Below, piece by piece: positions 54,305-64,000 of a stretch of 64,000 bases of DNA. The first letter of the stretch is position 1. Every line of letters begins with the position of its first letter. Both the position numbers and the translations under genes were made by a program. Source of the DNA: Acidianus ambivalens (GTDB taxonomy: Archaea > Thermoproteota > Thermoprotei_A > Sulfolobales > Sulfolobaceae); NCBI RefSeq assembly GCF_009729015.1, contig NZ_CP045482.1:616001-680000 (forward strand), given 5' to 3'. The notes beneath the pieces are model-generated. The model worked only from the letters and a program-made list of their open reading frames with translations, was not told the DNA's origin and ran no database searches.

Positions 54305-54478
54305 GTAATGACTGAGAACGCTGCAGAATTTATAGGCGAGGCATTGGCAATAAACCATAGGATGACGATAGATGATATTATAGATACAGTTCACGTATTC
54401 CCTACAGTAGCGGAGTCTTTAAGGATAGTTGCTTTAGCGTTTTATAAGGATGTGGAAAAGTTAAGTTGTTGCGTTTAA
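54305..54478 (+). pseudogene. merA: Mercuric reductase C-terminal fragment
   Basis: The frame MTENAAEFIGEALAINHR, MTIDDIIDTVHVFPTVAESL, ending KLSCCV matches the dimerisation domain of MerA-type disulfide oxidoreductases, including the C-terminal vicinal Cys pair that binds Hg(II). The FAD and NADPH domains are missing. It starts exactly at the left end of copy I, so the gene is truncated at the element. Confidence 0.75.
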
Positions 54479-54526
54479 CAATTGCGTCTAAGAAGCTTAA
54501 AATACTCTTAGAAAATATATATACTC

Positions 54527-55429
54527 ATGAGCATAAGTGAGGTTAAAATTGAAGGTTTTAGAGGACTTGAGATCGCTAGTAAGCTTAAGAGGGTAAATAT
54601 TGTTGTTGGAGAAAACGGCAGTGGCAAGACTTCTTTCCTTGAATCAATTTTTATGTCGGCCCTTTTCCAATCAGATATAAATGATAATGACGTACATACT
54701 TCTCTCCTTTATGTACTCAATAGTAGGGGAGATATACTTTCTGCATTCTCCTCATTATCTGATTCTAAAGTTACACTTGATAATATAACGACGCAATTTA
54801 AGAAGGTTGACCCTTATAGTCTTGATGTAGAGATAAATAATGAAAAAGTAGCCGAAATTAGAATAAAATCTGGAAATTTAACGACTGAAACATTATCTGG
54901 ACCATTACTTTTACCTGTCATAAAGATCGTAAAAAGGGTAGAAATTAAGTATTCTCCCATTTATATTTCAACATTCTTTGATAGTTCTGGAAATCCTGAA
55001 AGAATTTACAGCATCGCAAAAAGGAAAAATAAGGAAAAAATAAAATCTGATCTCGAAATATTACAAGATGAGTTCGGACAATTTAAACTTTATTATGGTA
55101 AACTTCCGGCATACGTAATGGGTAGAGGGTTATTAAAGAGGGAATTAATAAGACTATCATTAATGTCATCAAATATTCTCCTAATCGATGAAATAGAAAA
55201 TTCCCTTCATCCTGACCTTGTAATGGAAGTGCTGAAGGATATAAAGGATGAGAAAAACACTCAAGTAATTTTTACCACTCACGTAAATGAAGTTATCAAA
55301 ATGGCCGGAAAAGTATTCGATAACGAGGAAGTTCAAGTGCTTTACTTATCTAGAGGAGGATATAAAACATACGAAATTTCTGAAATTTCCGAATTTGAGA
55401 AGCCACTTAGTTGGTTAGGGTATGTATAA
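54527..55429 (+). CDS. OLD/AAA_15-type ATPase
   Basis: A 300-residue SMC-like ATPase: Walker A NIVVGENGSGKTSFLESIF near residue 26, signature-like VMGRGLLKRELIRLSLMSSN, Walker B ILLIDEIENSLHP and H-loop VIFTTHVNEVIKMA. It has no TOPRIM domain of its own; the following gene supplies one and starts one base after the TAA. OLD-family and PARIS systems use this ATPase-TOPRIM pairing in defence. Assignment to a named system is inferred. Confidence 0.75.
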   Translation: MSISEVKIEGFRGLEIASKLKRVNIVVGENGSGKTSFLESIFMSALFQSDINDNDVHTSLLYVLNSRGDILSAFSSLSDSKVTLDNITTQFKKVDPYSLDVEINNEKVAEIRIKSGNLTTETLSGPLLLPVIKIVKRVEIKYSPIYISTFFDSSGNPERIYSIAKRKNKEKIKSDLEILQDEFGQFKLYYGKLPAYVMGRGLLKRELIRLSLMSSNILLIDEIENSLHPDLVMEVLKDIKDEKNTQVIFTTHVNEVIKMAGKVFDNEEVQVLYLSRGGYKTYEISEISEFEKPLSWLGYV

Positions 55430-56032
55430 ATGCCAATAAATTGTGACAGAATAATTGTGGAAGGTTCAACAGAAAAAGCAATTCTTGGAAAGCTCGGTTT
55501 TGATGAAGATAATATAGAGGTAAAATATGGAAAGGGAGAAGTTATTAAAGAATTTAAGAAATATTTATCCTCTACTCCAATCTTGAAAGAAGGAAATGTT
55601 TGTTTTATAATAGATGGAGACGAAGAAGGTTATGAAGGAATATATAACGAGCTTAATAAAGATATAAATGTGTTAGATCGCTCTCCGCCCTATATAAAAG
55701 TATGTAAAGGCAAACTATGTTACATATTAATAGTTATAGGTGATAAAAATAATGATTTTAAAGGTTGTATTGAAACATTATTATTAGCACGTATTAATGT
55801 AGATAAGGAAGCTAGCGATATAATAAATAGAGTAATAGAGTATCAACAGCAGAAGTTAAGAAAGCTTTCAATGTGTGATAAAGTTAAGATGAGATTTTAC
55901 TTGTCAATATTTCTAACCTCAGGAGAGCCCACATTACTCTACTTATCTAAAAAATTTGTTGAAGAATTATTTAAAATAGTTGAAGAGAATATTGTAAAAG
56001 ATATCATTGCGGATTTTATAGAGATAAAATAA
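55430..56032 (+). CDS. TOPRIM-like nuclease partner (DUF3226-like)
   Basis: A 200-residue protein beginning CDRIIVEGSTEKAILGKLG, with the TOPRIM glutamate, followed by GNVCFIIDGDEEGYEGIYNE, the D-x-D element. These are the metal ligands of OLD-type and DUF3226-like nucleases. The remainder is helical. It is coupled directly to the AAA ATPase gene. A split OLD-like nuclease or a PARIS-like effector is likely. Catalysis not shown. Confidence 0.7.
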   Translation: MPINCDRIIVEGSTEKAILGKLGFDEDNIEVKYGKGEVIKEFKKYLSSTPILKEGNVCFIIDGDEEGYEGIYNELNKDINVLDRSPPYIKVCKGKLCYILIVIGDKNNDFKGCIETLLLARINVDKEASDIINRVIEYQQQKLRKLSMCDKVKMRFYLSIFLTSGEPTLLYLSKKFVEELFKIVEENIVKDIIADFIEIK

Positions 56033-56113
56033 CTTCGATTTAATGTAGAAATTCCTAGCTAGAGAAAATCACAAAACATGGCTATTTTTAAGTTATACGG
56101 AGTAAATTAAATT

Positions 56114-56650
56114 ATGGAAGAGAAGTTATCTTCACTTAAGATCGATAGAAAAGCTTACATTAGGGCTAGAATTATAGAAACGTTAGATGATCTTGACGTA
56201 GGAATAAACATGTGGCTTGCAGGGAGGACTAGGAATTCTGCTGGGAAAATATTTAATGCAGTTAAAGCTTTGTTATCAGCTTTAGTTACTAAAAACCTAG
56301 ATAAACTATCGGCTAAAGACGAGTGGTATGCAAAAAGAGGTTATACTGCACCTACTAATGCATTAAAAGGCATTTCCATTGACCTGGCTAAGTTAGGCTA
56401 TAGGGACGTTGAGAACATAACTAATTTAGCTTTTCTCCTTCACGATTATCAATATAACGGCTTTGATCCAGATTTTTCTAAATATAAAAATAAGGAAGAA
56501 GTATTGCACGATATAATTACGCTAGCGAGAGGTATTTTAGACAATATAAAGAAGGAGTGGTTTAAAGAGGAGTGGGATGAAAAGCTAGACGTTTTATATA
56601 GCATAATTACGTCTGATTTAGAGAGAATGGAGAAAAACTCCGTAAAATAA
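56114..56650 (+). CDS. HEPN-domain protein
   Basis: A 178-residue all-helical protein with TRNSAGKIFNAVKALLSAL, GYTAPTNALKGISIDLAKLG, LAFLLHDYQYNGFDP. It is the intact homologue of the relic at 4454 and of the split gene at 57539. HEPN proteins of this kind often pair with MNT nucleotidyltransferases or act as RNases. It lies just downstream of the AAA-TOPRIM pair and upstream of a HEPN-MNT pair. Confidence 0.75.
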   Translation: MEEKLSSLKIDRKAYIRARIIETLDDLDVGINMWLAGRTRNSAGKIFNAVKALLSALVTKNLDKLSAKDEWYAKRGYTAPTNALKGISIDLAKLGYRDVENITNLAFLLHDYQYNGFDPDFSKYKNKEEVLHDIITLARGILDNIKKEWFKEEWDEKLDVLYSIITSDLERMEKNSVK

Positions 56651-56755
56651 TGTTGTAGGTTGCATAAGAGAGTAACGCTACTTGTTGTTTATCTTTTCAT
56701 TCAAGTCATATCATTTGAGCATAGAAGTTTTTATCCATGCTTCTAATGTTTAAAT

Positions 56756-57106
56756 ATGGCAAAATGGTTCGAGAAGAGCGATAAGGAAGTCGCATATCTT
56801 CTGCTGGAGAAGGGCTATTACCCTGAAGCTTGCTTTCACTCCGAAATGGCTGTAGAGCTGAAATTGAAAGGAATTTTAGTAGAGGCCACGGGTGCTATTA
56901 TTTACACTCATTCAATAAAGAGATTGTTAAAGGAGGTGGAGAAGGTTAAGAAAATTAATTTGAATGATAAAATATTGGATTGCGCAGATTATTTATCTTA
57001 TATATACTTAGGCTCTAGGTATCCAGAGGAAGAAATTATTGAATTAGAAAGGAGTGAAGGTGAAAAATGTGTCAGATGCATGGAAGAAATACTCTCTATT
57101 CTCTGA
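56756..57106 (+). CDS. HEPN toxin-like protein of a HEPN-MNT pair
   Basis: A 116-residue helical protein with FEKSDKEVAYLLLEKGYYPE and CFHSEMAVELKLKGILVEAT, the pattern of HEPN proteins in TA pairs. The canonical R-x4-6-H is not clearly seen; H in THSIKRLL is a candidate. It overlaps the MNT gene by 53 bases. Confidence 0.7.
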   Translation: MAKWFEKSDKEVAYLLLEKGYYPEACFHSEMAVELKLKGILVEATGAIIYTHSIKRLLKEVEKVKKINLNDKILDCADYLSYIYLGSRYPEEEIIELERSEGEKCVRCMEEILSIL

Positions 57107-57479
57107 CCTTTTACAGATTTACAAGGAAGAGGAAGAGCAGTTCAAGGACTATGTTAATTTCCTGTGCAATAAAAATTACACTGTAATATTATTCGGCTCC
57201 AGGGCAAGAGGAGATTTCAAAATATACAGCGATTACGACCTTTTAGTTATAGGGGAAGATTTTCCGAAATTTCCTCCTACTGATGCAATAGAACTTCACT
57301 TTTATAAAAAAGAAAAGGTTGATAAAGAGATAGCGGAATTTAATACAGTGATAATAGATGCTTTTTACGAAGGTAAATTATTATGCGATAAGCTGAATAT
57401 CTATGAGGAAAAGAGGAGGAAAGTATTAGAGAGAATTAAAGGATTAAAACGCGTTAAAGATGGATGGATAAGGGAGTAG
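57054..57479 (+). CDS. MNT nucleotidyltransferase, antitoxin of a HEPN-MNT pair
   Basis: A 141-residue protein with the minimal nucleotidyltransferase motif ILFGSRARGDFKIYSDYDLL (GS...DxD) and a third acidic strand FNTVIIDAFYEG. In HEPN-MNT systems it modifies or blocks the HEPN RNase. The start is one of several GTG codons at 57054-57060, inside the HEPN gene. Confidence 0.8.
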   Translation: MKVKNVSDAWKKYSLFSDLLQIYKEEEEQFKDYVNFLCNKNYTVILFGSRARGDFKIYSDYDLLVIGEDFPKFPPTDAIELHFYKKEKVDKEIAEFNTVIIDAFYEGKLLCDKLNIYEEKRRKVLERIKGLKRVKDGWIRE

Positions 57480-57538
57480 TATTGAGTTGATTTGCAGTTT
57501 TCACAACATTTAAAGTTAGCAGTTATTAAGAATTATTT

Positions 57539-58017
57539 GTGGAAGTAACAAAACCTTGGATAGATGATAATAAATATAAGAAGGATAGATTACTTGAAGC
57601 AAAATATGAAGCTGAACTGGCTAAGAAGTTCTTAGAGGACGGGTTATATAGAAACGCTGCAGGTAAAGCTTTTCAAGCCTGGAAAGCCTTATTGGCTTCT
57701 TTATCTGTAGATTATATTCAGGAGATCTCTAAGTATTTTAAAGGAGAATGAGGGACGGTAGGACGGTAAGTTATGCTGAGTGGATAGTAGCCATTATGCC
57801 AACGAGTAAAATGGCCAGTGTGGCGCAAATATTGGACAAAATATTAGATAATAACATTGAGGCTTATACGGATATTGCAATGAAGCTTCACGAGTTTCAA
57901 TATAACGGCCTAGATAAGAGCGGTGAAGTAAGCAGTTACCCTTCATTAGATTTTGTTAAAATGGATTTAGAGAAACTTCTAAAGGAGATAGAGAAGTACT
58001 TAGCTAGCAACCCGTGA
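57539..58017 (+). pseudogene. HEPN/PaREP-type protein split at an ATGA overlap
   Basis: Two frames, 57539-57751 (YEAELAKKFLEDGLYRNAAG, KAFQAWKALLASLSVDYIQE) and 57748-58017 (GRTVSYAEWIVAIMPTSKMA, LHEFQYNGLDKSG), match successive halves of one HEPN protein such as 56114. The overlap ATGA could allow coupled translation of two halves, or it is a one-base frameshift. The break is in the same inter-helix region as the first break of the relic at 4454. Confidence 0.65.
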
Positions 58018-58428
58018 CCTCATTTCCATCTTGTGCCATTCTGGCACTTTTGGGTTAGGAATTGAATCCCATTCATCATAGGGCTTGATATCAAGGACTG
58101 GAGTTCCGTCAAAGGCGTTTATTCCTTTAATGTACAAGGTGTTGCCTTCCCTCTTAACTAGTTCAACTACTGAGACTCCTATGGGATTAGGCCTATGCTG
58201 AGACCTTGTGGCAAAAACTCCTACCTCTACTCCTCCTCTCACTCTTTTTAAACCCTTGTCTGGGTTAGCGAGATGAAGATGATAAATAATTATTAAGTGA
58301 GAGAATTCTTCAACCCCTTTTAGTCCTTCGGCAAACTCTTCTTTGACCTCAATCTTAACAATGGATTTCCTTGAGGCTGAATTATCTTCTCTCCTCACGA
58401 AACCTATGTAGTTAAAGCAACAATCCAT
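58000..58428 (-). CDS. trmO: TrmO-family tRNA methyltransferase
   Basis: A 142-residue protein of the TsaA/TrmO family, which adds the N6-methyl of N6-methyl-threonylcarbamoyl-A37 in some tRNAs. Seen: FNYIGFVRREDN at the N-terminus, HLIIIYHLHLANPDKG, the SAM motif ATRSQHRPNPIGVSVVELVK and GINAFDGTPVLDIKPYDEWD. Its end converges on the split HEPN gene with a short overlap. Confidence 0.88.
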   Translation of the reverse strand: MDCCFNYIGFVRREDNSASRKSIVKIEVKEEFAEGLKGVEEFSHLIIIYHLHLANPDKGLKRVRGGVEVGVFATRSQHRPNPIGVSVVELVKREGNTLYIKGINAFDGTPVLDIKPYDEWDSIPNPKVPEWHKMEMRSRVAS

Positions 58429-58464
58429 AATATAAGGTCGAAGCTAAAGAATAAAATCCTTGTA

Positions 58465-59145
58465 TTATTCGATTTCGTAAATTATTCCTATGTAGCCGAA
58501 GTCTGGAAAATCTATTGAAAATTCTGTAAGCCCCTTGTTCACCTTTAGGAAGTCCAGAACCTTAAATTTTTCAGGGAAACCTTTCTTGTTAAGGTATTTT
58601 GCCTCAATTGCCGTTGCCTCTTTTAACCTTGGAAAGAATAAAGATTGGCGGTATCTAAGGATAGGGGATTGTATAGCGTTAAAATTAATTGAAAACAGCC
58701 TTCTAGTACCGTAAACCTTTTCCTGAATTTCAAGGTATTTCTTAATATCTTTCAGTAACTCGTTAGTGAAAACTACTTTGAATTCCAGTTCATAGACCTC
58801 CATCTCCTTTCCCTTACCGTTAAAAGTTATTTCTATTTCATTCTGAAAATTTCCCAAATCCTTGATCTTAACTTCGCCTTTCCCTTCAGCGTTCATTCTA
58901 ACTTGACTTTCCAATACTCTCGAAGAAGTTGATAGAAAGACCTTTTTAAAGGATAGCTTGCTGAAAGGATTTAATCTAACGAATTTATAATTCCCTGATA
59001 AGGTTACACTTTCTGTATATTTTTCCTCGTAATTAAAGGAGATAACATATTGTATTACTTTTAACGCCGATGATAATTTTTCCTCAATCTTTTCCTGTTT
59101 CATTTTACTTTCCTTGGAAAGTAATTTAATTAATGAAGGATCCAT
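58465..59145 (-). CDS. Hypothetical protein
   Basis: A 226-residue soluble protein starting at ATG 59145. It is beta-rich in the middle (YKFVRLNPFSKLSFKKVFLS, GEVKIKDLGNFQNEIEITFN) with a helical N-terminus. It is just upstream of trmO with 36 bases between and may be co-transcribed. No family recognised. Confidence 0.6.
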   Translation of the reverse strand: MDPSLIKLLSKESKMKQEKIEEKLSSALKVIQYVISFNYEEKYTESVTLSGNYKFVRLNPFSKLSFKKVFLSTSSRVLESQVRMNAEGKGEVKIKDLGNFQNEIEITFNGKGKEMEVYELEFKVVFTNELLKDIKKYLEIQEKVYGTRRLFSINFNAIQSPILRYRQSLFFPRLKEATAIEAKYLNKKGFPEKFKVLDFLKVNKGLTEFSIDFPDFGYIGIIYEIE

Positions 59146-59254
59146 GAGTATATATCATTTTTGAAGTTAGAAAAGTTTAACAAGAGTTAGTCAACCCGGT
59201 AGGATAAGATCTTCTCAAAGAGTACAGAGGTTTTGAGAATACTTTAATTCGTGT

Positions 59255-59681
59255 AGGAGTTAATTAAAAAGGCTGGGGAAGAAGGAATTAACGTTGAGGA
59301 TATTATAATAAATGCTATTAGGAATAAAAGTGAAGATCCTTCCATCTCAATAAAGTTAAGAGTAAAAATTGCTGAAAGATACATTAACGAAGCAAAGAAA
59401 TATCTTGAAAACGGAGATATAATTCAAGCCTCTGATAAAGCATATAAGTCTGCAGAAAAGGCGTTAGGTGAGAAGCTCAATACTAATCAATTAGCAACTA
59501 AGGAAGGTAAGTGGTAATTATTATTTATCGTCTGTAGCTTCATTAACGGAATGGAGTAGAAAGGGTTGGTCTTCAGCTTAACGTTTGGGGATTTCATGAA
59601 GGTATAGATAGCGTAAAACGTTATATTACGGACGTTGAAGAAATGATCGAAAAGGTTAAGAAGGAGCTCCTAAAAGTATAA
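59255..59681 (+). pseudogene. PaREP1-family relic
   Basis: The frame GTG-TAG-GAG shows a lost start, after which ELIKKAGEEGINVEDIIINA and YLENGDIIQASDKAYKSAEK follow the paralogue at 13271, with a short internal deletion before LGEKLNTNQL, a stop at GKW and a frameshift to NVWGFHEGIDSVKRYITDVE that ends at TAA 59679-59681. It is a dead copy. Confidence 0.75.
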
Positions 59682-59706
59682 ATTCCTCATAACTAATCAA
59701 TTATAT

Positions 59707-59883
59707 ATGACAGTTAATCAAGTAGAAATTGAGGAGATACGCAGAGACCTATATAAGAGAGCAGAGTTTGTAATTAAGGCATATAAAAAGTATCTTGATG
59801 CATTAGCAGAATTTGATAGAACTGGAATATTGAAAATAGATGGAGAAGTTCTTTACGTTGCTAAGTATAAGGAGAATAAGTAG
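59707..59883 (+). CDS. Small helical protein, antitoxin-like
   Basis: A 58-residue frame from ATG 59707 (MTVNQVEIEEIRRDLYKRAE) with a charged helix and a short beta end (ILKIDGEVLYVAKYKENK). Its 3' end overlaps the convergent doc 3' end by 23 bases. It could be a Phd-like or other antitoxin but is in the opposite direction to doc. Confidence 0.45.
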   Translation: MTVNQVEIEEIRRDLYKRAEFVIKAYKKYLDALAEFDRTGILKIDGEVLYVAKYKENK

Positions 59884-60193
59884 ACATAATTTCTTCTATA
59901 ATTTTCTGTAATTTTCTTATATCTTTCTCCTCATCTTCTGATTCTCCAGATATTTCAGCTATCGTTATAGTAAGTTTTTTAGCTAATTTTGAATCAAGTA
60001 GAATATCTTTCTCATATAATTTCGAAAGTATTGATAGTAATAATGCATAAGATGTTCTCTTATTGCCATCTGCAAATGGATGGCCAGAAGCAATATGATG
60101 AATTAAAACTGCTAAACTTCTGCTTATGTCATGGTTTTCCTCTAGGTCAAAGATTGCGGAATAAATAGCTCCATCTATATTGTCAGGGTTTAC
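59861..60193 (-). pseudogene. doc: Fic/Doc toxin gene, 3' part, split by tnpB element
   Basis: Frame VNPDNIDGAIYSAIFDLEEN through the Fic motif HHIASGHPFADGNKRTSYAL to TAG at 59861-59863. The Fic core H-x-F-A-D-G-N-K-R is intact. Doc-type enzymes phosphorylate EF-Tu or AMPylate targets. The 5' part lies beyond the element at 61458-61562, and joining the two at 60193/61458 restores one 145-residue frame. Confidence 0.85.
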
Positions 60194-60277
60194 AAATAAT
60201 GGGGGTTAAAGGGGCGGAAAGCCTCGCCAGATGGATAGCCCCTTATATTTAAATACTTCTTTGCCGATTTTCTATCA

Positions 60278-61457
<1,180 letters not shown>

Positions 61458-61562
61458 TAGACCAAATGTAGAGGAAGGATCCTCATTTATTATTTGCTGA
61501 TTTAGCCAAATAATGAAATCCTTATCCAAAGAGCTTAATATCGTCTGAAGCTTACTTTCCAT
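61458..61562 (-). pseudogene. doc: Fic/Doc toxin gene, 5' part
   Basis: ATG 61562 starts MESKLQTILSSLDKDFIIWL and continues NQQIINEDPSSTFGL up to the element's right end. A TATA-like TTATAATCC is about 25 bases upstream. Its reading frame is continuous with the 3' part at 60193. Confidence 0.85.
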
Positions 61563-61624
61563 CGCAATGTTGTCACAGAGGATTATAATAATGTTTTCTC
61601 AAACGTCAGAAGTACATGAGCTAC

Positions 61625-62068
61625 TTAATTGAAAAGTTTTTTAGCTTCGTTAAGCATTTCCTTCACTTTTTCTACTCCTATTTTTACATAATCTAAAGAA
61701 AGTTTTCCCTCGTGGAATCCCCAAACGTGAAGATCGTATGCAGAATTCCAACCATTAATTACCCAATCTCCTAAAGCCTTAGATAAAGTTTTGCTCGCCA
61801 TGCTAAGAAGATAAGTATACCATCTACCTTCTCTTAAGAAAGATTGATATTCTGGAGTCCTAAACTTCTCAGCTAGTGCTTTTACTACTTCCTCTGCTAC
61901 TTTGTATGCTTTTTCCGAAGCTTGAACTGCGTCGCCTTTATTTAAATATTCCTCACTTTCTTTTAAATAATTTTCAGCTAACTTTATCCTCTCCTCTGAA
62001 GTATAGTTAGGATCCTCCCGGCTAAGCGCGTCAAGTAATACTTCGTTTACGTCAATTCCCTTCTTCAT
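61625..62068 (-). CDS. PaREP1-family HEPN-like protein
   Basis: A 147-residue helical protein (MKKGIDVNEVLLDALSREDP) close to 13271, with YLNKGDAVQASEKAYKVAEE and DLHVWGFHEGKLSLDYV. The frame above ATG 62068 resembles the longer N-terminus of the paralogue but has a stop and no start, so this copy is slightly shorter. Located just upstream of the doc 5' part. Confidence 0.7.
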   Translation of the reverse strand: MKKGIDVNEVLLDALSREDPNYTSEERIKLAENYLKESEEYLNKGDAVQASEKAYKVAEEVVKALAEKFRTPEYQSFLREGRWYTYLLSMASKTLSKALGDWVINGWNSAYDLHVWGFHEGKLSLDYVKIGVEKVKEMLNEAKKLFN

Positions 62069-62386
62069 TCCACGTTTATTAATTAAATACGCTCGCTATT
62101 AAATCTTATAATATTCACTAGAATTCATATAAGAAACTCAAAGACTGTATTTAATTTTCATTGATTATCACTTAATTTCCGCTTTCCGAGATATTCTTTT
62201 CTCGTTCGGAATCTTTAAATAGAGGAGTCCACCAATGAATATGGAAGAAGCTAAAAGGATAGTCGAATTGATTGAGGAAAAGCTTTTACAACGTTTGTAT
62301 AAATTTTTACTCATGTGAGAATAATCTGAGTAACATTAGCTAAGAACTACTCATTACTTTAAATTTTCTCGACTTTATTTATAAGC
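62069..62386. other. Intergenic region
   Basis: About 320 bases. A 27-codon frame (ATG about 62238, NMEEAKRIVELIEEKLLQRL) may be a gene fragment. TATA for xthA is near its right end. Confidence 0.4.
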
Positions 62387-63124
62387 GTGAAAATAGTAAC
62401 TTGGAACGTTAACGGTTTAAAGGCAATAACCAGGAAAGGCTCCCTAGACGAAGTTTTAAAATACGACGTTATTATGTTACAAGAAATAAGGACTTCCGAC
62501 TTACCTTTAGACTTGCTGTTTTCCGGACTTACGATAGAGTCTTTCTCTGCAAAGAAAAAAGGGTATAGCGGTGTTATGACATTAACGCGTTATAAGCCAA
62601 TAAACGTAATAAAAGGCTTAAACGTTGAAGAATTTGACGAAGAAGGCAGAGTTTTGACCCTTGAGTTCGAGAAATTATTCTTAATTAACTCTTATTTCCC
62701 TAGAGCTGGTGACGAACTAAAGAGGTTAGATTTCAAGATAAAGTTCGATAAGACCATAGAGGAATTCATGATGAAGTTGAGAGAAAGAAAGCCCGTAATT
62801 ATTTGTGGAGATTTTAACGCGGTAAGAGATAGGAAGGACTCATCTTTTTGGGACGAAAGGGAACCGGCTTTAACTCCTCAAGAGAGGGAATGGTTAAATC
62901 ACGTGGTTAATGACCTAGGATTTATAGACGCTTACAAACTAGTTAATCCTAGTAAGAATGAATTTACCTGGAGGAGTTATAGGTTTAAATGGAAGGCAAT
63001 GAGGATTGATTATTGCCTAGTTTCCTCGGAGTTAAAGAATGAAATTAAGAACTGCGAAGTGTTAAAGATTGAAGGATCTGATCATTATCCATTACTCTTA
63101 GAGCTTAACATTGAAAGCCCGTAA
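62387..63124 (+). CDS. xthA: Exodeoxyribonuclease III / AP endonuclease
   Basis: A 245-residue EEP-family enzyme for base-excision repair of abasic sites. Seen: MKIVTWNVNGLKAI (Asn), IMLQEIRTSD (Glu, metal), NSYFPRAGDELKRLDFK (Tyr), CGDFNAVRD (Asp-Asn), RIDYCLVSSE and SDHYPLLLEL (Asp-His). Starts at GTG 62387 after a TATA-like stretch. Monocistronic. Confidence 0.92.
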   Translation: MKIVTWNVNGLKAITRKGSLDEVLKYDVIMLQEIRTSDLPLDLLFSGLTIESFSAKKKGYSGVMTLTRYKPINVIKGLNVEEFDEEGRVLTLEFEKLFLINSYFPRAGDELKRLDFKIKFDKTIEEFMMKLRERKPVIICGDFNAVRDRKDSSFWDEREPALTPQEREWLNHVVNDLGFIDAYKLVNPSKNEFTWRSYRFKWKAMRIDYCLVSSELKNEIKNCEVLKIEGSDHYPLLLELNIESP

Positions 63125-63166
63125 TGTTCCTTGAATTATTCTTAACATCTTTTTATTTATTTTATT

Positions 63167-64000
63167 TTATATTTTATCATAATCTATCTCTCTAAGAATA
63201 GGATCCACTATTTCGTAAACCCCTTCTTTCTTCTTTTCTATGAAATTATTATTAATAAGGGATTCCAATGCCAAACTCAATTCCTTATCGTCTACATCAC
63301 CCAATTTTATTTCTACTCCTCTCTTGATGTCTTTCCACGTATTTACTACCTTTAGCACATTCATTATTGTTGTGTAAATTCCCTTATTATTTTTGCCCTC
63401 AAGAAAATGTTTAAATTCATCAATCATTATCTTCTTACCTTCTTCAATAGTGTAGGCCATTGAGGAATCAAAGTCTATTTTCCTTATAGCGTAAAAATTT
63501 CCAAAGAGTGTTAGCCAACCTACAACTCCGTCCAACTTTTTGACTACTTCATCCTCTTTATCAAAACGCACATTTAGTTCTTCCATCCCTTTTTTGAGGA
63601 AATTCCTAGAAGTGTCTTCATCAAATGGCCTTAAATTTAATAAGACGGGCGGTCTGCCGTGAAGAGGAGATGAAGATGAAGGGTTAGATAATGCCTTAGT
63701 TACTCCTATGTAAGAACCAGAGAATATGAACCTTACTTTAGGATTAGAGGCGAAAACATTCCCCAAAACTTCAAGGAATTGCTTACTTGCTTGGGAAATC
63801 TCCTGAACTTCGTCAAGACCTATTACTACGTCTTCTTCAATTGAATTGAAAAGTTCTATTAAGCTGTTAACTACTTTAGCACCTCTTTTTAATTCTATTC
63901 CTGCAGAACCTATGACGAAATTAACCTTAACAGAAATCTTAAAACTAGGTTTACTACCATTTATTTCTGACAGAATTGCCTTAAGTAATGAATTCAAATT
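63167..64000 (-). CDS. Archaeal ATPase, C-terminal part (truncated by window)
   Basis: The frame runs from the window edge leftward to 63167, about 277 residues. Walker B VVIGLDEVQEISQASKQFLE, sensor VRFIFSGSYIGVTKALSN and LNLRPFDEDTSRNFLKKGME are those of the archaeal AAA_35-type ATPases. The C-terminus is a winged-helix-like domain (IEKKKEGVYEIVDPILREID). Walker A lies beyond the window. The apparent start TTG 63997 is not real. Confidence 0.85.
   Translation of the reverse strand, partial: NLNSLLKAILSEINGSKPSFKISVKVNFVIGSAGIELKRGAKVVNSLIELFNSIEEDVVIGLDEVQEISQASKQFLEVLGNVFASNPKVRFIFSGSYIGVTKALSNPSSSSPLHGRPPVLLNLRPFDEDTSRNFLKKGMEELNVRFDKEDEVVKKLDGVVGWLTLFGNFYAIRKIDFDSSMAYTIEEGKKIMIDEFKHFLEGKNNKGIYTTIMNVLKVVNTWKDIKRGVEIKLGDVDDKELSLALESLINNNFIEKKKEGVYEIVDPILREIDYDKI

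Overview
The window is AT-rich archaeal chromosome from an acidophilic, iron-oxidising member of the Sulfolobales; the composition and gene set fit Acidianus or Sulfuracidifex better than Metallosphaera, but the genus is an inference. The grounds are leaderless genes with a TATA box about 25 bases before the start, thermopsin-type acid proteases, a sugar ABC transporter whose binding protein has a pilin-like signal, a CDC48/VAT-type ATPase, and a cluster resembling the fox (ferrous iron oxidation) genes. No rRNA, tRNA or CRISPR array was seen.

Layout. 1-1823: an ABC exporter pair cut by the window edge. 2140-14993: an accessory and defence region with a winged-helix regulator plus ATPase-nuclease, several PD-(D/E)XK nuclease-like genes, an McrC-McrB type IV restriction pair, HEPN/PaREP1 genes and many broken genes. 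15107-18970: a decaying block of small membrane and Cys-rich secreted genes of viral or plasmid character. 19264-23447: M1 aminopeptidase, a membrane-bound regulator and small secreted proteins. 23587-30178: a repeat- and relic-rich stretch with a thermopsin-like protease and a VapBC pair. 30179-34757: a QueC-like gene and a CUT1 sugar ABC transporter. 35085-51290: the respiratory iron-oxidation cluster, with divergent operons carrying oxidase subunits I and II, a CbsA-like cytochrome and its membrane partner, an Fe-S/CBS protein, a polyferredoxin, many small membrane proteins and a CDC48-like ATPase. 51589-64000: a second accessory region with a thermopsin-like protein, a retropepsin-like/DUF5678 pair, an AAA-TOPRIM pair, HEPN-MNT genes, TrmO, a doc toxin gene split by an intact tnpB element, exonuclease III and an archaeal ATPase.

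The most interesting thread is an IS200/IS605-type tnpB family. One complete element (60194-61457) sits inside a Fic/Doc toxin gene whose reading frame can be rejoined exactly, which fixes both ends, shows there is no target duplication, and gives TTTAC as the left flank and GTCAG as the right terminus. At least three further loci (7279-7532, 23712-24024, 54038-54304), plus a degenerate one near 15107-15315, keep both ends and a conserved non-coding core but lack tnpB. They look like non-autonomous copies that may still make guide-type RNAs. Shorter hairpins of the right end are scattered as REP-like elements.

Both accessory regions carry candidate defence genes. The first has McrC-McrB behind a palindromic operator candidate. 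The second has an OLD-like ATPase and TOPRIM pair followed by HEPN and HEPN-MNT genes. A high density of frameshifted genes around them points to turnover. Some frameshifts could be assembly errors, and this can only be settled with reads.
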